Assembly (NCBI RefSeq): GCF_900156495.1
Contig: NZ_FTNT01000009.1
Location: 149,556 to 213,555 of the forward strand
DNA: 64,000 bases
From: Williamsia sterculiae
Lineage (GTDB): Bacteria > Actinomycetota > Actinomycetes > Mycobacteriales > Mycobacteriaceae
Reading direction: 5' to 3'
How positions within the stretch are numbered: the first letter of the stretch is position 1; each line of letters begins with the position of its first letter. Both the position numbers and the translations under genes were made by a program. The notes under the pieces were generated by a model that was given only the letters and a program-made list of their open reading frames with translations, was not told where the DNA came from and did no database searches. Shown piece by piece: positions 17,464 to 25,104 of this stretch.

Positions 17464-17685
17464 ATGGCCAAGAAAGACGGCGCCATCGAGGTCGAGGGTC
17501 GCGTGGTCGAGCCCCTGCCCAATGCGATGTTTCGCATCGAGCTGGAGAACGGACACAAGGTCCTTGCCCACATCAGCGGCAAGATGCGGCAGCACTACAT
17601 CCGCATCCTGCCCGAGGATCGCGTGGTGGTGGAGCTCTCGCCCTACGACCTCGCCCGCGGACGCATCGTTTACCGCTACAAGTAA
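17464..17685 (+). CDS. infA: Translation initiation factor IF-1
   Basis: A 73-residue S1/OB-fold protein that occupies the A site of the 30S subunit during initiation. The sequence [18 protein letters not shown]...GRIVYRYK is canonical. I chose ATG 17464 for the exact family length; a GTG at 17455 would add three residues. It starts the alpha-type operon infA-rpmJ-rpsM-rpsK-rpsD-rpoA-rplQ. Confidence 0.97.
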   Translation: MAKKDGAIEVEGRVVEPLPNAMFRIELENGHKVLAHISGKMRQHYIRILPEDRVVVELSPYDLARGRIVYRYK

Positions 17686-17773
17686 GACTTCCCGGGCGAC
17701 CTGCCTGGGAGATCCAACACCCTCGCACGCGGCGTGCTGCCGTGCGCGCGGGGCGACGAGCAGGAGATTTGAC

Positions 17774-17887
17774 GTGAAGGTTCAGCCGAGCGTCAAGCCG
17801 ATCTGCGAAAAGTGCAAGGTGATCCGCCGTAACGGGCGGGTCATGGTGATCTGCGACAACCTGCGTCACAAGCAGCGTCAGGGCTGA
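17774..17887 (+). CDS. rpmJ: 50S ribosomal protein L36
   Basis: A 37-residue protein too short for most gene callers. It reads [20 protein letters not shown] and ends [10 protein letters not shown]. Zinc ligands Cys11, Cys14, Cys27 and His32 are present, so this is the zinc-binding (C+) form. It starts with GTG after an AGGAGA ribosome-binding site at 17762-17767. It binds 23S rRNA near the base of the L7/L12 stalk. Confidence 0.96.
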   Translation: MKVQPSVKPICEKCKVIRRNGRVMVICDNLRHKQRQG

Positions 17888-18065
17888 TCAGCGCCTTTCC
17901 AGGTTGCTTGAGAACAACACAACTGAACACGGGATAGAAGAGAACCTCCCAGCACCAGCGGTGACAGACGCGTCGCCGCCCACCTCCGGATCAGAGGCCG
18001 GAGCCCGACAAGAGATTCGGGGCGGACCGGGAGCAGACCTCTGACAACGAGAAGGAAACCGCCAC

Positions 18066-18434
18066 ATGGCACGTGTTGCTGGTGTCGACCTCCCGCGCGA
18101 GAAGCGCCTGGAGATCGCACTGACCTACATCTACGGAGTCGGTCGCACCACATCGAAGGAGATCCTCGCGGGTACCGGTCTGAGCGCCGACCTGCGGGCC
18201 AAGGACCTGACCGATGCGGACGTCGCGAAACTGCGTGAGTACATCGAGAACTCGGTGAAGGTCGAGGGTGACCTGCGTCGCGAGGTGCAGGCCGATATCC
18301 GTCGCAAGATCGAGATCGGCTGCTACCAGGGTCTGCGCCACCGTCGTGGCCTGCCCGTCCACGGACAGCGCACCAAGACCAATGCCCGCACTCGCAAGGG
18401 CCCCAAGAAGACCATCGCCGGGAAGAAGAAGTAA
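18066..18434 (+). CDS. rpsM: 30S ribosomal protein S13
   Basis: A 122-residue S13 of the small-subunit head. It has [26 protein letters not shown], the conserved [24 protein letters not shown] segment that touches the P-site tRNA, and a Lys-rich tail. A 178-bp gap (17888-18065) precedes it. I saw only a weak promoter-like pair around TTGAGA at 17908, so transcription from infA is likely to continue through. Confidence 0.98.
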   Translation: MARVAGVDLPREKRLEIALTYIYGVGRTTSKEILAGTGLSADLRAKDLTDADVAKLREYIENSVKVEGDLRREVQADIRRKIEIGCYQGLRHRRGLPVHGQRTKTNARTRKGPKKTIAGKKK

Positions 18435-18437
18435 TCC

Positions 18438-18845
18438 ATGCCTCCGAAGTCACGCAGCGCAGGCCCCAAGAAGGGCACTCGTCGCAGGGACAAGAAGAAC
18501 GTCCCGCACGGCAGCGCGCACATCAAGTCCACGTTCAACAACACGATCGTCTCGATCACCGACCCCGCAGGCAACGTGATCAGCTGGGCGTCGTCGGGCC
18601 ACGTCGGCTTCAAGGGGTCGCGTAAGAGCACCCCGTTCGCCGCGCAGCTCGCGGCCGAGAACGCCGCCCGCAAGGCGCAGGAACACGGCGTCAAGAAGGT
18701 CGACGTGTTCGTCAAGGGCCCGGGTTCCGGTCGTGAGACCGCCATCCGCTCCCTGCAGGCCGCCGGCCTCGAGGTCGGCACCATCTCCGATGTCACCCCG
18801 CAGCCGCACAACGGTTGCCGTCCGCCCAAGCGGCGTCGGGTCTAG
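18438..18845 (+). CDS. rpsK: 30S ribosomal protein S11
   Basis: A 135-residue S11, part of the platform that forms the mRNA exit channel. The N-terminal Lys/Arg-rich tail is followed by [22 protein letters not shown] and by the typical end [18 protein letters not shown]. It begins 3 bp after rpsM. Nothing is unusual. Confidence 0.98.
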   Translation: MPPKSRSAGPKKGTRRRDKKNVPHGSAHIKSTFNNTIVSITDPAGNVISWASSGHVGFKGSRKSTPFAAQLAAENAARKAQEHGVKKVDVFVKGPGSGRETAIRSLQAAGLEVGTISDVTPQPHNGCRPPKRRRV

Positions 18846-18868
18846 CGGGAAAGGAAGGAACCGAACTC

Positions 18869-19474
18869 ATGGCTCGTTACACCGGCCCCGCAACCAAGAA
18901 ATCGCGTCGCCTTCGCGTCGACCTCATCGGAGGCGACCAGGCATTCGAGCGTCGCCCCTACCCGCCCGGCCAGCACGGTCGCGCGCGGATCAAGGAGAGC
19001 GAATACCTGCTGCAGCTGCAGGAGAAGCAGAAGGCCCGCTACACCTACGGCGTGCTGGAGAAGCAGTTCCGCCGCTACTACGCAGAGGCCAACCGCCGCA
19101 CCGGCAAGACCGGTGACGAGCTGCTGCGCCTGCTGGAGACCCGCCTGGACAACGTCGTGTATCGCGCCGGACTGGCCCGCACCCGTCGTCAGGCTCGCCA
19201 GCTGGTCAGTCACGGCCACTTCACCGTCAACGGCGTGAACGTGAACATCCCCAGCTACCAGGTCAGCCAGTACGACATCATCGATGTCCGGCCGAAGTCG
19301 CTGCAGACCGTGCCGTTCCAGATCGCCAAGGAACTGCAGGGCGACCGACCGGTCCCCGGTTGGCTGCAGGTCGTGCCGTCGACCCTGCGCATCCTCGTGC
19401 ACTCGGTGCCCGACCGCGCGCAGATCGACGTCCCGCTGCAGGAACAGCTCATCGTCGAGTTCTACTCGAAGTAA
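18869..19474 (+). CDS. rpsD: 30S ribosomal protein S4
   Basis: A 201-residue S4, a primary 16S-binding protein and fidelity determinant. The ATG at 18869 gives MARYTGPATKKSRRL. The S4 RNA-binding domain is around residues 92-155 (ETRLDNVVYRAGLARTRRQARQLVSHGH). The N-terminal zinc cysteines are absent, so this is the zinc-free form. In other bacteria S4 regulates the alpha operon; two hairpins lie between this gene and rpoA. Confidence 0.97.
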   Translation: MARYTGPATKKSRRLRVDLIGGDQAFERRPYPPGQHGRARIKESEYLLQLQEKQKARYTYGVLEKQFRRYYAEANRRTGKTGDELLRLLETRLDNVVYRAGLARTRRQARQLVSHGHFTVNGVNVNIPSYQVSQYDIIDVRPKSLQTVPFQIAKELQGDRPVPGWLQVVPSTLRILVHSVPDRAQIDVPLQEQLIVEFYSK

Positions 19475-19480
19475 TCACCA

Positions 19481-19523
19481 GGGGCCTCGCCCCCTCGATA
19501 CCGAACCGCAGCAGCGGCTCGGT
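19481..19523 (+). promoter_or_regulatory. two hairpins in the rpsD-rpoA gap
   Basis: GGGGC-CTC-GCCCC (19481-19493) is followed by an ACCGA/TCGGT plus CCGC/GCGG stem of 9 bp with one internal mismatch and loop AGCA (19500-19523). They lie 50-90 nt before rpoA. They might be a processing site or attenuator that sets the ratio of RNA polymerase alpha subunit to ribosomal proteins. No T-tract follows. Confidence 0.4.
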
Positions 19524-19573
19524 CCGCTTCTAGGTCGTCATATAGCGGTCGACCACAAGGAGAAGAAACAAGA

Positions 19574-20629
19574 ATGCTCATCTCACAGCGACCCACTCTG
19601 TCCGAAGAGGTCATCGCCGACGACCGGTCCCGGTTCGTCATCGAGCCGCTCGAGCCCGGCTTCGGGTACACCCTGGGCAACTCGCTGCGTCGTACCCTGC
19701 TGTCGTCCATCCCCGGCGCGGCCGTGACCAGCATCCGCATCGACGGCGTGCTGCACGAGTTCACCACCGTCCCCGGGGTCAAGGAAGACGTCACCGAGAT
19801 CATCCTGAACCTCAAGGGTCTGGTCGTGAGCTCGGAAGAGGACGAGCCGGTCACCATGTACGTGCGCAAGCAGGGACCCGGCGCGGTCACCGGTGCCGAC
19901 ATCGTGCCGCCTGCGGGTGTCACCGTGCACAACCCGGATCTGCACATCGCCACCCTGAACGACAAGGGCAAGCTCGAGGTCGAGCTGGTCGTCGAGCGCG
20001 GTCGCGGCTACGTCCCCGCCGTGCAGAACAAGGCGTCCGGTGCCGAGATCGGCCGTATCCCGGTCGACTCGATCTACTCTCCGGTGCTCAAGGTGACCTA
20101 CAAGGTCGAGGCCACCCGTGTGGAGCAGCGCACCGACTTCGACCGCCTGGTGCTCGACGTGGAGACCAAGAACTCCATCACCGCCCGGGATGCGCTGGCT
20201 TCGGCGGGCAAGACCCTGGTGGAGCTGTTCGGACTGGCCCGTGAGCTCAACGTCGCGGCCGAGGGCATCGAGATCGGACCGTCGCCCGCCGAGGCCGATC
20301 ACATCGCCTCGTTCAGCCTGCCGATCGAGGACCTGGAGCTGACCGTCCGGTCGTACAACTGCCTCAAGCGCGAAGGTGTGCACACCGTGGGTGAGCTGGT
20401 CGCCCGCACCGAGTCGGACCTGCTCGACATCCGCAACTTCGGGCAGAAGTCGATCGACGAGGTCAAGGTCAAGCTGCACGCGCTGGGGTTGTCGCTCAAG
20501 GACTCCCCGGCCAGCTTCGACCCGTCGCAGGTTGCCGGGTACGACCCGGCCACCGGCACCTGGAGCGAAGAAGTCGCCTTCACCGACAGCGATGCCGGTG
20601 AGGACTACGCAGAAACCGAGCAGCTCTGA
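19574..20629 (+). CDS. rpoA: DNA-directed RNA polymerase subunit alpha
   Basis: A 351-residue alpha subunit. The N-terminal dimerisation/assembly domain (about 1-230) contains [22 protein letters not shown]. The C-terminal domain (about 255-315) contains [22 protein letters not shown] and helix-hairpin-helix [17 protein letters not shown] for DNA and activator contacts. It ends DYAETEQL, the usual mycobacterial-type tail. Eleven bases after the stop, a second coding copy of AETEQL-stop appears in another frame (see findings). Confidence 0.98.
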   Translation: MLISQRPTLSEEVIADDRSRFVIEPLEPGFGYTLGNSLRRTLLSSIPGAAVTSIRIDGVLHEFTTVPGVKEDVTEIILNLKGLVVSSEEDEPVTMYVRKQGPGAVTGADIVPPAGVTVHNPDLHIATLNDKGKLEVELVVERGRGYVPAVQNKASGAEIGRIPVDSIYSPVLKVTYKVEATRVEQRTDFDRLVLDVETKNSITARDALASAGKTLVELFGLARELNVAAEGIEIGPSPAEADHIASFSLPIEDLELTVRSYNCLKREGVHTVGELVARTESDLLDIRNFGQKSIDEVKVKLHALGLSLKDSPASFDPSQVAGYDPATGTWSEEVAFTDSDAGEDYAETEQL

Positions 20630-20718
20630 CGCGCTGACGGCCGAGACCGAACAGCTGTAGAGAACCCCTCAACACCCCCTCCCGGCCGAGAGGCCGCGAG
20701 CCCACCTAGGAGTTACCA

Positions 20719-21492
20719 ATGCCCAAGCCCACCAAGGGTGCCCGCCTCGGCGGTTCGGCGTCGCATCAGAAGGCGATGTTGGCCAACCTCGCCACCTCGT
20801 TGTTCGAGCACGGCCGGATCACCACCACCGAGGCCAAGGCGAAGCGACTGCGTCCGTACGCGGAGAAGCTGATCACCCACGCCAAGGCCGGCACGCTGGC
20901 TCATCGCCGTGAGGTGCTCAAGGACATCCGGGACAAGGACATCGTGCACACGCTGTTCGCCGAGATCGGACCGTTCTTCGCCGATCGTCCGGGCGGTTAC
21001 ACCCGCATCATCAAGACGCTGCCGCGCAAGGGCGACAACGCCCCGATGGCCGTGATCGAGCTGGTCCGGGAGAACACCGCGTCGTCGGAGGCCAACCGCG
21101 CCACCCGTGCCGCGGCGTCACGCAAGGCCGCTGCTGCCGCGCCTGCCGAGGAGAACGTGGTGGAGGCCGTCGAGGCCGACGCCACCGATGCCGAGGTCGC
21201 CAACGCCGACGCCGTCGCCGAGGGCCTCACCGACGAGACGACCGCAGAGAGCGCCGCGGAGATCTCCGACGACGACGCCGCCGATCTGCCCGCCGGTGCG
21301 CACGCGCCGCTGGCCGACGACGCGCAGCCCGAGGGCTTCCCGATCAAGGGCAACGAGAGCTCCAAGCTCTACCACCGCCCGGGAACCCGGTTCTACGACT
21401 CGACCGTTGCCGAGATCTGGTTCGCGACCGACGCGGACGCCGAGGCCGCGGGCTACTCGCTGCCGAAGAGTCAGCAGGAGTCCGAGGACTGA
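20719..21492 (+). CDS. rplQ: 50S ribosomal protein L17, long form with C-terminal sunset domain
   Basis: A 257-residue L17, about twice the E. coli length. The L17 fold occupies residues 1-118. A low-complexity Ala/Asp/Glu stretch (about 130-200) follows. The end has [20 protein letters not shown] and [21 protein letters not shown], which match the small sunset domain known as a variant tail of actinobacterial L17. That domain's role is unknown. The start has a GGAG-type ribosome-binding site. The stop is followed by a very strong hairpin. Confidence 0.95.
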   Translation: MPKPTKGARLGGSASHQKAMLANLATSLFEHGRITTTEAKAKRLRPYAEKLITHAKAGTLAHRREVLKDIRDKDIVHTLFAEIGPFFADRPGGYTRIIKTLPRKGDNAPMAVIELVRENTASSEANRATRAAASRKAAAAAPAEENVVEAVEADATDAEVANADAVAEGLTDETTAESAAEISDDDAADLPAGAHAPLADDAQPEGFPIKGNESSKLYHRPGTRFYDSTVAEIWFATDADAEAAGYSLPKSQQESED

Positions 21493-22385
21493 GCGCAGTC
21501 AACGAACCCGAACCCGCCGTCACCGCATCCGGTGACGGCGGGTTCGTTCGTCTGCGGCTCGACGTCGGGTACGACGGCACCGATTTCCGTGGCTGGGCGA
21601 GTCAACCCGGTCACCGGACGGTCTGCGGGACCATCGAGTCGACGCTGTCCACCGTGCTGCGCTGTCCGATTCGGCTCACCGTGGCCGGCCGCACCGACAG
21701 CGGTGTCCACGCCACCGGTCAGGTGGCGCACTGCGACGTTCCACGCGCGTCGTTGCGGACCCGGTCCATCGACGGTGATCCGTCACGGCTGGTGCGGCGG
21801 TTGGCCAAGATGCTGCCCGACGACGTCCGGGTGAAGGCGCTGACCGAGGTGTCGGATGACTTCGACGCCCGGTTCTCGGCGCTCCGCAGGCACTACGGAT
21901 ATCGGCTCACCGACCGTCCCTGGGGTGCCGAGCCGGTGCACGCGCGGACCACCGGGGTGTGGACCCGACCGCTGGACGAGACGGTGATGAACGCGGCGTC
22001 GCGCCGGTTGGTGGGGCTCAACGACTTTGCCGCGTTCTGCCGGTACCGCGAGGGTTCGACCACGATTCGCGACCTGCAACGCTTCGAATGGAATCGTGGC
22101 GCCGATGGTGTGTTGACCGGCGTGGTGGTCGCCGACGCGTTCTGCTGGTCGATGGTCCGTTCGTTGGTGGGCGCGGTGGCCACCGTCGGAGACGGCCGTC
22201 GCGACATCGACTGGTGTGGTGCATTGTTGACCGAACGATCGCGGTCGGCACAGGTGCCGGTGTCGGAGGCCCGCGGACTCACCCTGGTCGGGGTCGACTA
22301 CCCGCCGCCCGATCAGTGGGCGGCGAGGACCCAGCGCACCCGCGACATCCGCGACGCCGGGGACGTGACCGGTGGGTGCTGCTGA
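21489..22385 (+). CDS. truA: tRNA pseudouridine(38-40) synthase TruA
   Basis: The enzyme modifies uridines 38-40 in the tRNA anticodon arm. Conserved parts are [28 protein letters not shown] and [16 protein letters not shown] with the catalytic Asp. No ATG, GTG or TTG lies in frame between the rplQ stop and the conserved core. The only start that covers the N-terminus is CTG at 21489, which overlaps the rplQ stop (CTGA) and has AGGAG 8 nt upstream. An ATG much further in (21780s) would delete the active site. The start is therefore inferred; the enzyme call is firm. Confidence 0.9.
   Translation: MSAVNEPEPAVTASGDGGFVRLRLDVGYDGTDFRGWASQPGHRTVCGTIESTLSTVLRCPIRLTVAGRTDSGVHATGQVAHCDVPRASLRTRSIDGDPSRLVRRLAKMLPDDVRVKALTEVSDDFDARFSALRRHYGYRLTDRPWGAEPVHARTTGVWTRPLDETVMNAASRRLVGLNDFAAFCRYREGSTTIRDLQRFEWNRGADGVLTGVVVADAFCWSMVRSLVGAVATVGDGRRDIDWCGALLTERSRSAQVPVSEARGLTLVGVDYPPPDQWAARTQRTRDIRDAGDVTGGCC
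21503..21550 (+). terminator. 20-bp hairpin just after rplQ, inside the truA 5' end
   Basis: Positions 21509-21524 and 21531-21546 form a perfect 16-bp inverted repeat with a 6-nt loop (GCATCC). After a 2-nt bulge, four more pairs (21503-21506 with 21547-21550) extend the stem. It starts 11 nt after the rplQ stop. It looks like an intrinsic terminator stem without a T-run, so it may attenuate transcription of truA relative to the ribosomal operon. Confidence 0.65.
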
Positions 22386-22391
22386 CGGGAC

Positions 22392-22880
22392 TCAGTCGCG
22401 CAGGACGCGCCCTTGACCGTCACGAACATTGCCGGTGAACATCATGATCGCGTCGACCAGCACCCAGATGGACAGGCCGAACAATATGAACAGGCCGATG
22501 AAGAATATCGTGCTGATCAGCCCGACGATGAAGAGCAGCAGCTGAGCGACCCCGATCGCCGTCGACCCGATGTAGAAGCGCCCGATCCCGAACATGCCGA
22601 GGAAGAACTGCAGCAGTCCGGCGGCGACCTTCGACTTGTCCGACAACGGCTCGCCGGTGCGCGGATCCCGACCGAAGGGTGCCGACGGGTCGACCCCGTA
22701 CGGGTACGCAGGGGGTTGGCCCTGACCGTATCCGGGAACGGGCTGCCCGTAGGGCGACGGCTGTTGTGGCGGGACCGGTTGTTGGTACGAATACGGTTGC
22801 GGCACCGACGGATACGGCTGCTGCCCACCGTGCTCGGCGAACGGGTCGTCGTCGGGCCGGTAAGGGTTGGGGTACGTCAT
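22392..22880 (-). CDS. TM2-domain membrane protein
   Basis: A 162-residue protein. The first 80 residues are Pro/Gln/Tyr/Gly-rich (PYPSVPQPYSYQQPVPP). The TM2 domain follows (KSKVAAGLLQFFLGMFGIGRFYIGSTAIGVAQLLL, then a second membrane hairpin). The ATG at 22880 gives MTYPNPYRPDDDP; a GTG 11 codons upstream is less likely. The function is unknown. It faces truA tail to tail with 6 bp between the stops. Confidence 0.82.
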   Translation of the reverse strand: MTYPNPYRPDDDPFAEHGGQQPYPSVPQPYSYQQPVPPQQPSPYGQPVPGYGQGQPPAYPYGVDPSAPFGRDPRTGEPLSDKSKVAAGLLQFFLGMFGIGRFYIGSTAIGVAQLLLFIVGLISTIFFIGLFILFGLSIWVLVDAIMMFTGNVRDGQGRVLRD

Positions 22881-22945
22881 GTGTGCAGCATGGCACACGG
22901 ATCGGACGACCACCGGCCGATGGTGTCGACCGAACGGACGACGGA

Positions 22946-24019
22946 TCAGGTCGCGCTGCGCTCGTCGTCGAAGGCATCGAACACGGCCTCGCGGGTGTGG
23001 GCGTCACCGGTGATGGCGACCCCGCCCTGTCCCTCGGTGAGCAACTGTCGCCAGTTGTCCGGGTCGAAGACGATCGGCGGGTTGGCGTCCGCGAAGGCGA
23101 TGATGTCACCGGCGAATCGCTGCGGGTCGTTGTGGAAGGGGAAGTGTCCCGCGCCGCGGAACGTCTCCAACCGAGAATGCGGGATGGCGCTGTGGGCCAG
23201 CGTCGCGTGCCCGTAGGGGATGACGGTGTCCTCGTCCCCCCAGATCAACAACACCGGCAGACGCTCGGTGAGGTAACAGCGGTCCAGCATCGTCACCACC
23301 TGTCCGCGCCAGTCGACCACCGCCCGGAGGGTGCGGGTGAACGCCGACCAGGCGACCGGATCGGCGAGATCACCCATCACCCGCATGAGGTCGTCGGCAT
23401 CATTGAGCAGTTGCCGCGGTGACAGCGACCGCGGCAGTCCTGGAATGTGCGGGGCGGCCGACAATCGGGTGGCGGCGAACCGCAGCGTGGGTAGCACCCC
23501 GGGCACGCGCATCAGGACGAGGAACTCGTGGACGATCGGCATCGACGCCAGTCGCAGGGCCGGGTTCACGTCGCGAGTGACACCGCCGGCCGCCACCAGG
23601 ATGAGGCGCTCGACCATCCGGGGGAACTGATAGCAGAACTGCATGGCGACACCACCGCCGAGCGAGTGTCCGACGACTGTCACCCTGTCGTGCCCGAGCA
23701 CGGTGAGCAGATCGCGCATTCCGTTGGCGAAGGCGGCCACCGAATAGTCGGCCCGCGGTTTGTCGGACAACCCGTGTCCGAGCAGGTCCGGCGCGATGAC
23801 GGTGAACCGCTGGGCCAGCAGCGGGATCACCTCGTCGAAGGTGGAGGAGTTGTCGCCGATGCCGTGGACCAGGAGAAGCGCCGGACCGGATCCGGCGATC
23901 CGGAATGCACGCTTGTACCCGTGAATGATCCGGTACTCGACACGGGTCTCGGTGGCGTTGACCGGACGCAGCTTTGCCTGACCGGTGCGGCCCGGTGGTG
24001 TGCTGGTGGGTGTGGTCAT
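22946..24019 (-). CDS. Alpha/beta-fold hydrolase (Rv2715-like)
   Basis: A 357-residue alpha/beta hydrolase. The oxyanion strand LLLVHGIGDNSSTFDEV, the nucleophile elbow GHSLGGG, an acid in LLIWGDEDTVIP and the catalytic histidine in GAGHFPFHND form a complete triad. The N-terminal segment RVEYRIIHGYKRAFRIAGSGPA resembles mycobacterial Rv2715. The substrate is unknown. The ATG at 24019 is chosen because GAGGAGG lies 8 nt upstream. It is divergent from the DedA gene. Confidence 0.85.
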   Translation of the reverse strand: MTTPTSTPPGRTGQAKLRPVNATETRVEYRIIHGYKRAFRIAGSGPALLLVHGIGDNSSTFDEVIPLLAQRFTVIAPDLLGHGLSDKPRADYSVAAFANGMRDLLTVLGHDRVTVVGHSLGGGVAMQFCYQFPRMVERLILVAAGGVTRDVNPALRLASMPIVHEFLVLMRVPGVLPTLRFAATRLSAAPHIPGLPRSLSPRQLLNDADDLMRVMGDLADPVAWSAFTRTLRAVVDWRGQVVTMLDRCYLTERLPVLLIWGDEDTVIPYGHATLAHSAIPHSRLETFRGAGHFPFHNDPQRFAGDIIAFADANPPIVFDPDNWRQLLTEGQGGVAITGDAHTREAVFDAFDDERSAT

Positions 24020-24203
24020 CGGGTACACCTCCTCGGTTTGGTGTCTCGTAGTGCGGGCTGCAGTTCAGTGAACCCTACGGGTCGGCGGATCGGCGTCGAT
24101 GTTGCAGGCAATTAACGTGTGACCCCGCCACGATGGCGACACCTCTGGTGATCCAGGTCTCTCGTGGGGTGGGCGCCGGTCGCCGGAGCGGTGGTCATCA
24201 CGT

Positions 24204-24281
24204 CCTGGCGCCAGGTTCTTCCGCGTCCGGGACACGCGAGGTGAACACCGCGTGTGAACGGGGTCGAACGCCCTGGTGAAC
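24204..24281. promoter_or_regulatory. palindrome and GTGAAC repeats in the hydrolase/dedA gap
   Basis: The 305-bp divergent gap (24020-24324) holds no gene. It contains a perfect 12-bp palindrome CCTGGCGCCAGG (24204-24215) and three GTGAAC copies at 24241, 24254 and 24276, with a near copy GTCGAAC at 24263. The spacing of about one helical turn suggests a binding site array for a regulator, but no known box is recognised. Confidence 0.3.
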
Positions 24282-24324
24282 ACAGCAGACCTGCAGGTCC
24301 CGTGAGGTCGGCGCGGAAAGATGC

Positions 24325-25104
24325 GTGCGTACCCTCGATGCGGTGAACCCGTTCGATGTGGACTCTTTTCTCGCCACCGGCGGATTGATCGGTCTGTGCG
24401 CACTGATCTTCGTCGAGACCGGGCTGCTCATCGGTTTCATCTTTCCCGGGGACACGGTCCTGTTCACCGCGGGAGTGTTGACCGCACAGTCGAATCCGTT
24501 CGCGCCCTGGTGGTTGCTGTGCATCGTGGTCCCGGCGTCGGCGGTGCTGGGGGATCAGTTCGGATATCTCATCGGTCGACGACTCGGACGGGCGGCCGTC
24601 TCTGGTCGGGTGGAACGGATGATCGGCTCGGGGCCCATCGCCAGGACCCATGCGTTCTTCGACCGGTTCGGTGCGTTGACCGTGTTCCTCGGTCGTTTCA
24701 TCGGTGTCGTTCGGACCCTGGTGCCGGTGTTCGCGGGGTTCAGCGGGATGAGCTACCGGATGTTCACACTGATGAGCGTGCTGGGCAGCGTGGTCTGGGC
24801 GGGAGGTCTGATCATCCTGGGAAATCTGCTGGGCAACGTCGCGATCGTCCGCGACAACATCGACGTCTTCCTCATCGCCTCGGTGCTGACCGTGGTGGTC
24901 CCGATCACCGTTCACCTCGGCAAGCGGTGGTGGCGACGGCGCGGTGGAGCCGACACCGCCACGGAGGATCAGGGCTGGAACGGCTCCTCGCGACGTGACG
25001 ACGTGGTGAAGTCGTCGGCCACCACGGCCGCGAGTTCGACGAACGCCCGACGGGCGTCACGTGACAGCAGCTCCAGATCCACCTCGGCCCCCTCGGACAG
25101 GTGA
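24325..25104 (+). CDS. DedA-family membrane protein
   Basis: A 259-residue DedA/SNARE-associated family protein. Family marks are FVETGLLIGFIFPGDTVLFTAGVL, the GDQFGYLIGRRLGR loop and FLGRFIGVVRTLVPVFAGFSGM with the conserved Arg residues. DedA proteins act in undecaprenyl-phosphate/phospholipid recycling and membrane potential. Five hydrophobic segments are visible. The C-terminal 45 residues are Ser/Thr/Arg-rich and overlap the 3' end of the EspI-like gene by 136 bp in convergent orientation. The start is GTG 24325. Confidence 0.85.
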   Translation: MRTLDAVNPFDVDSFLATGGLIGLCALIFVETGLLIGFIFPGDTVLFTAGVLTAQSNPFAPWWLLCIVVPASAVLGDQFGYLIGRRLGRAAVSGRVERMIGSGPIARTHAFFDRFGALTVFLGRFIGVVRTLVPVFAGFSGMSYRMFTLMSVLGSVVWAGGLIILGNLLGNVAIVRDNIDVFLIASVLTVVVPITVHLGKRWWRRRGGADTATEDQGWNGSSRRDDVVKSSATTAASSTNARRASRDSSSRSTSAPSDR

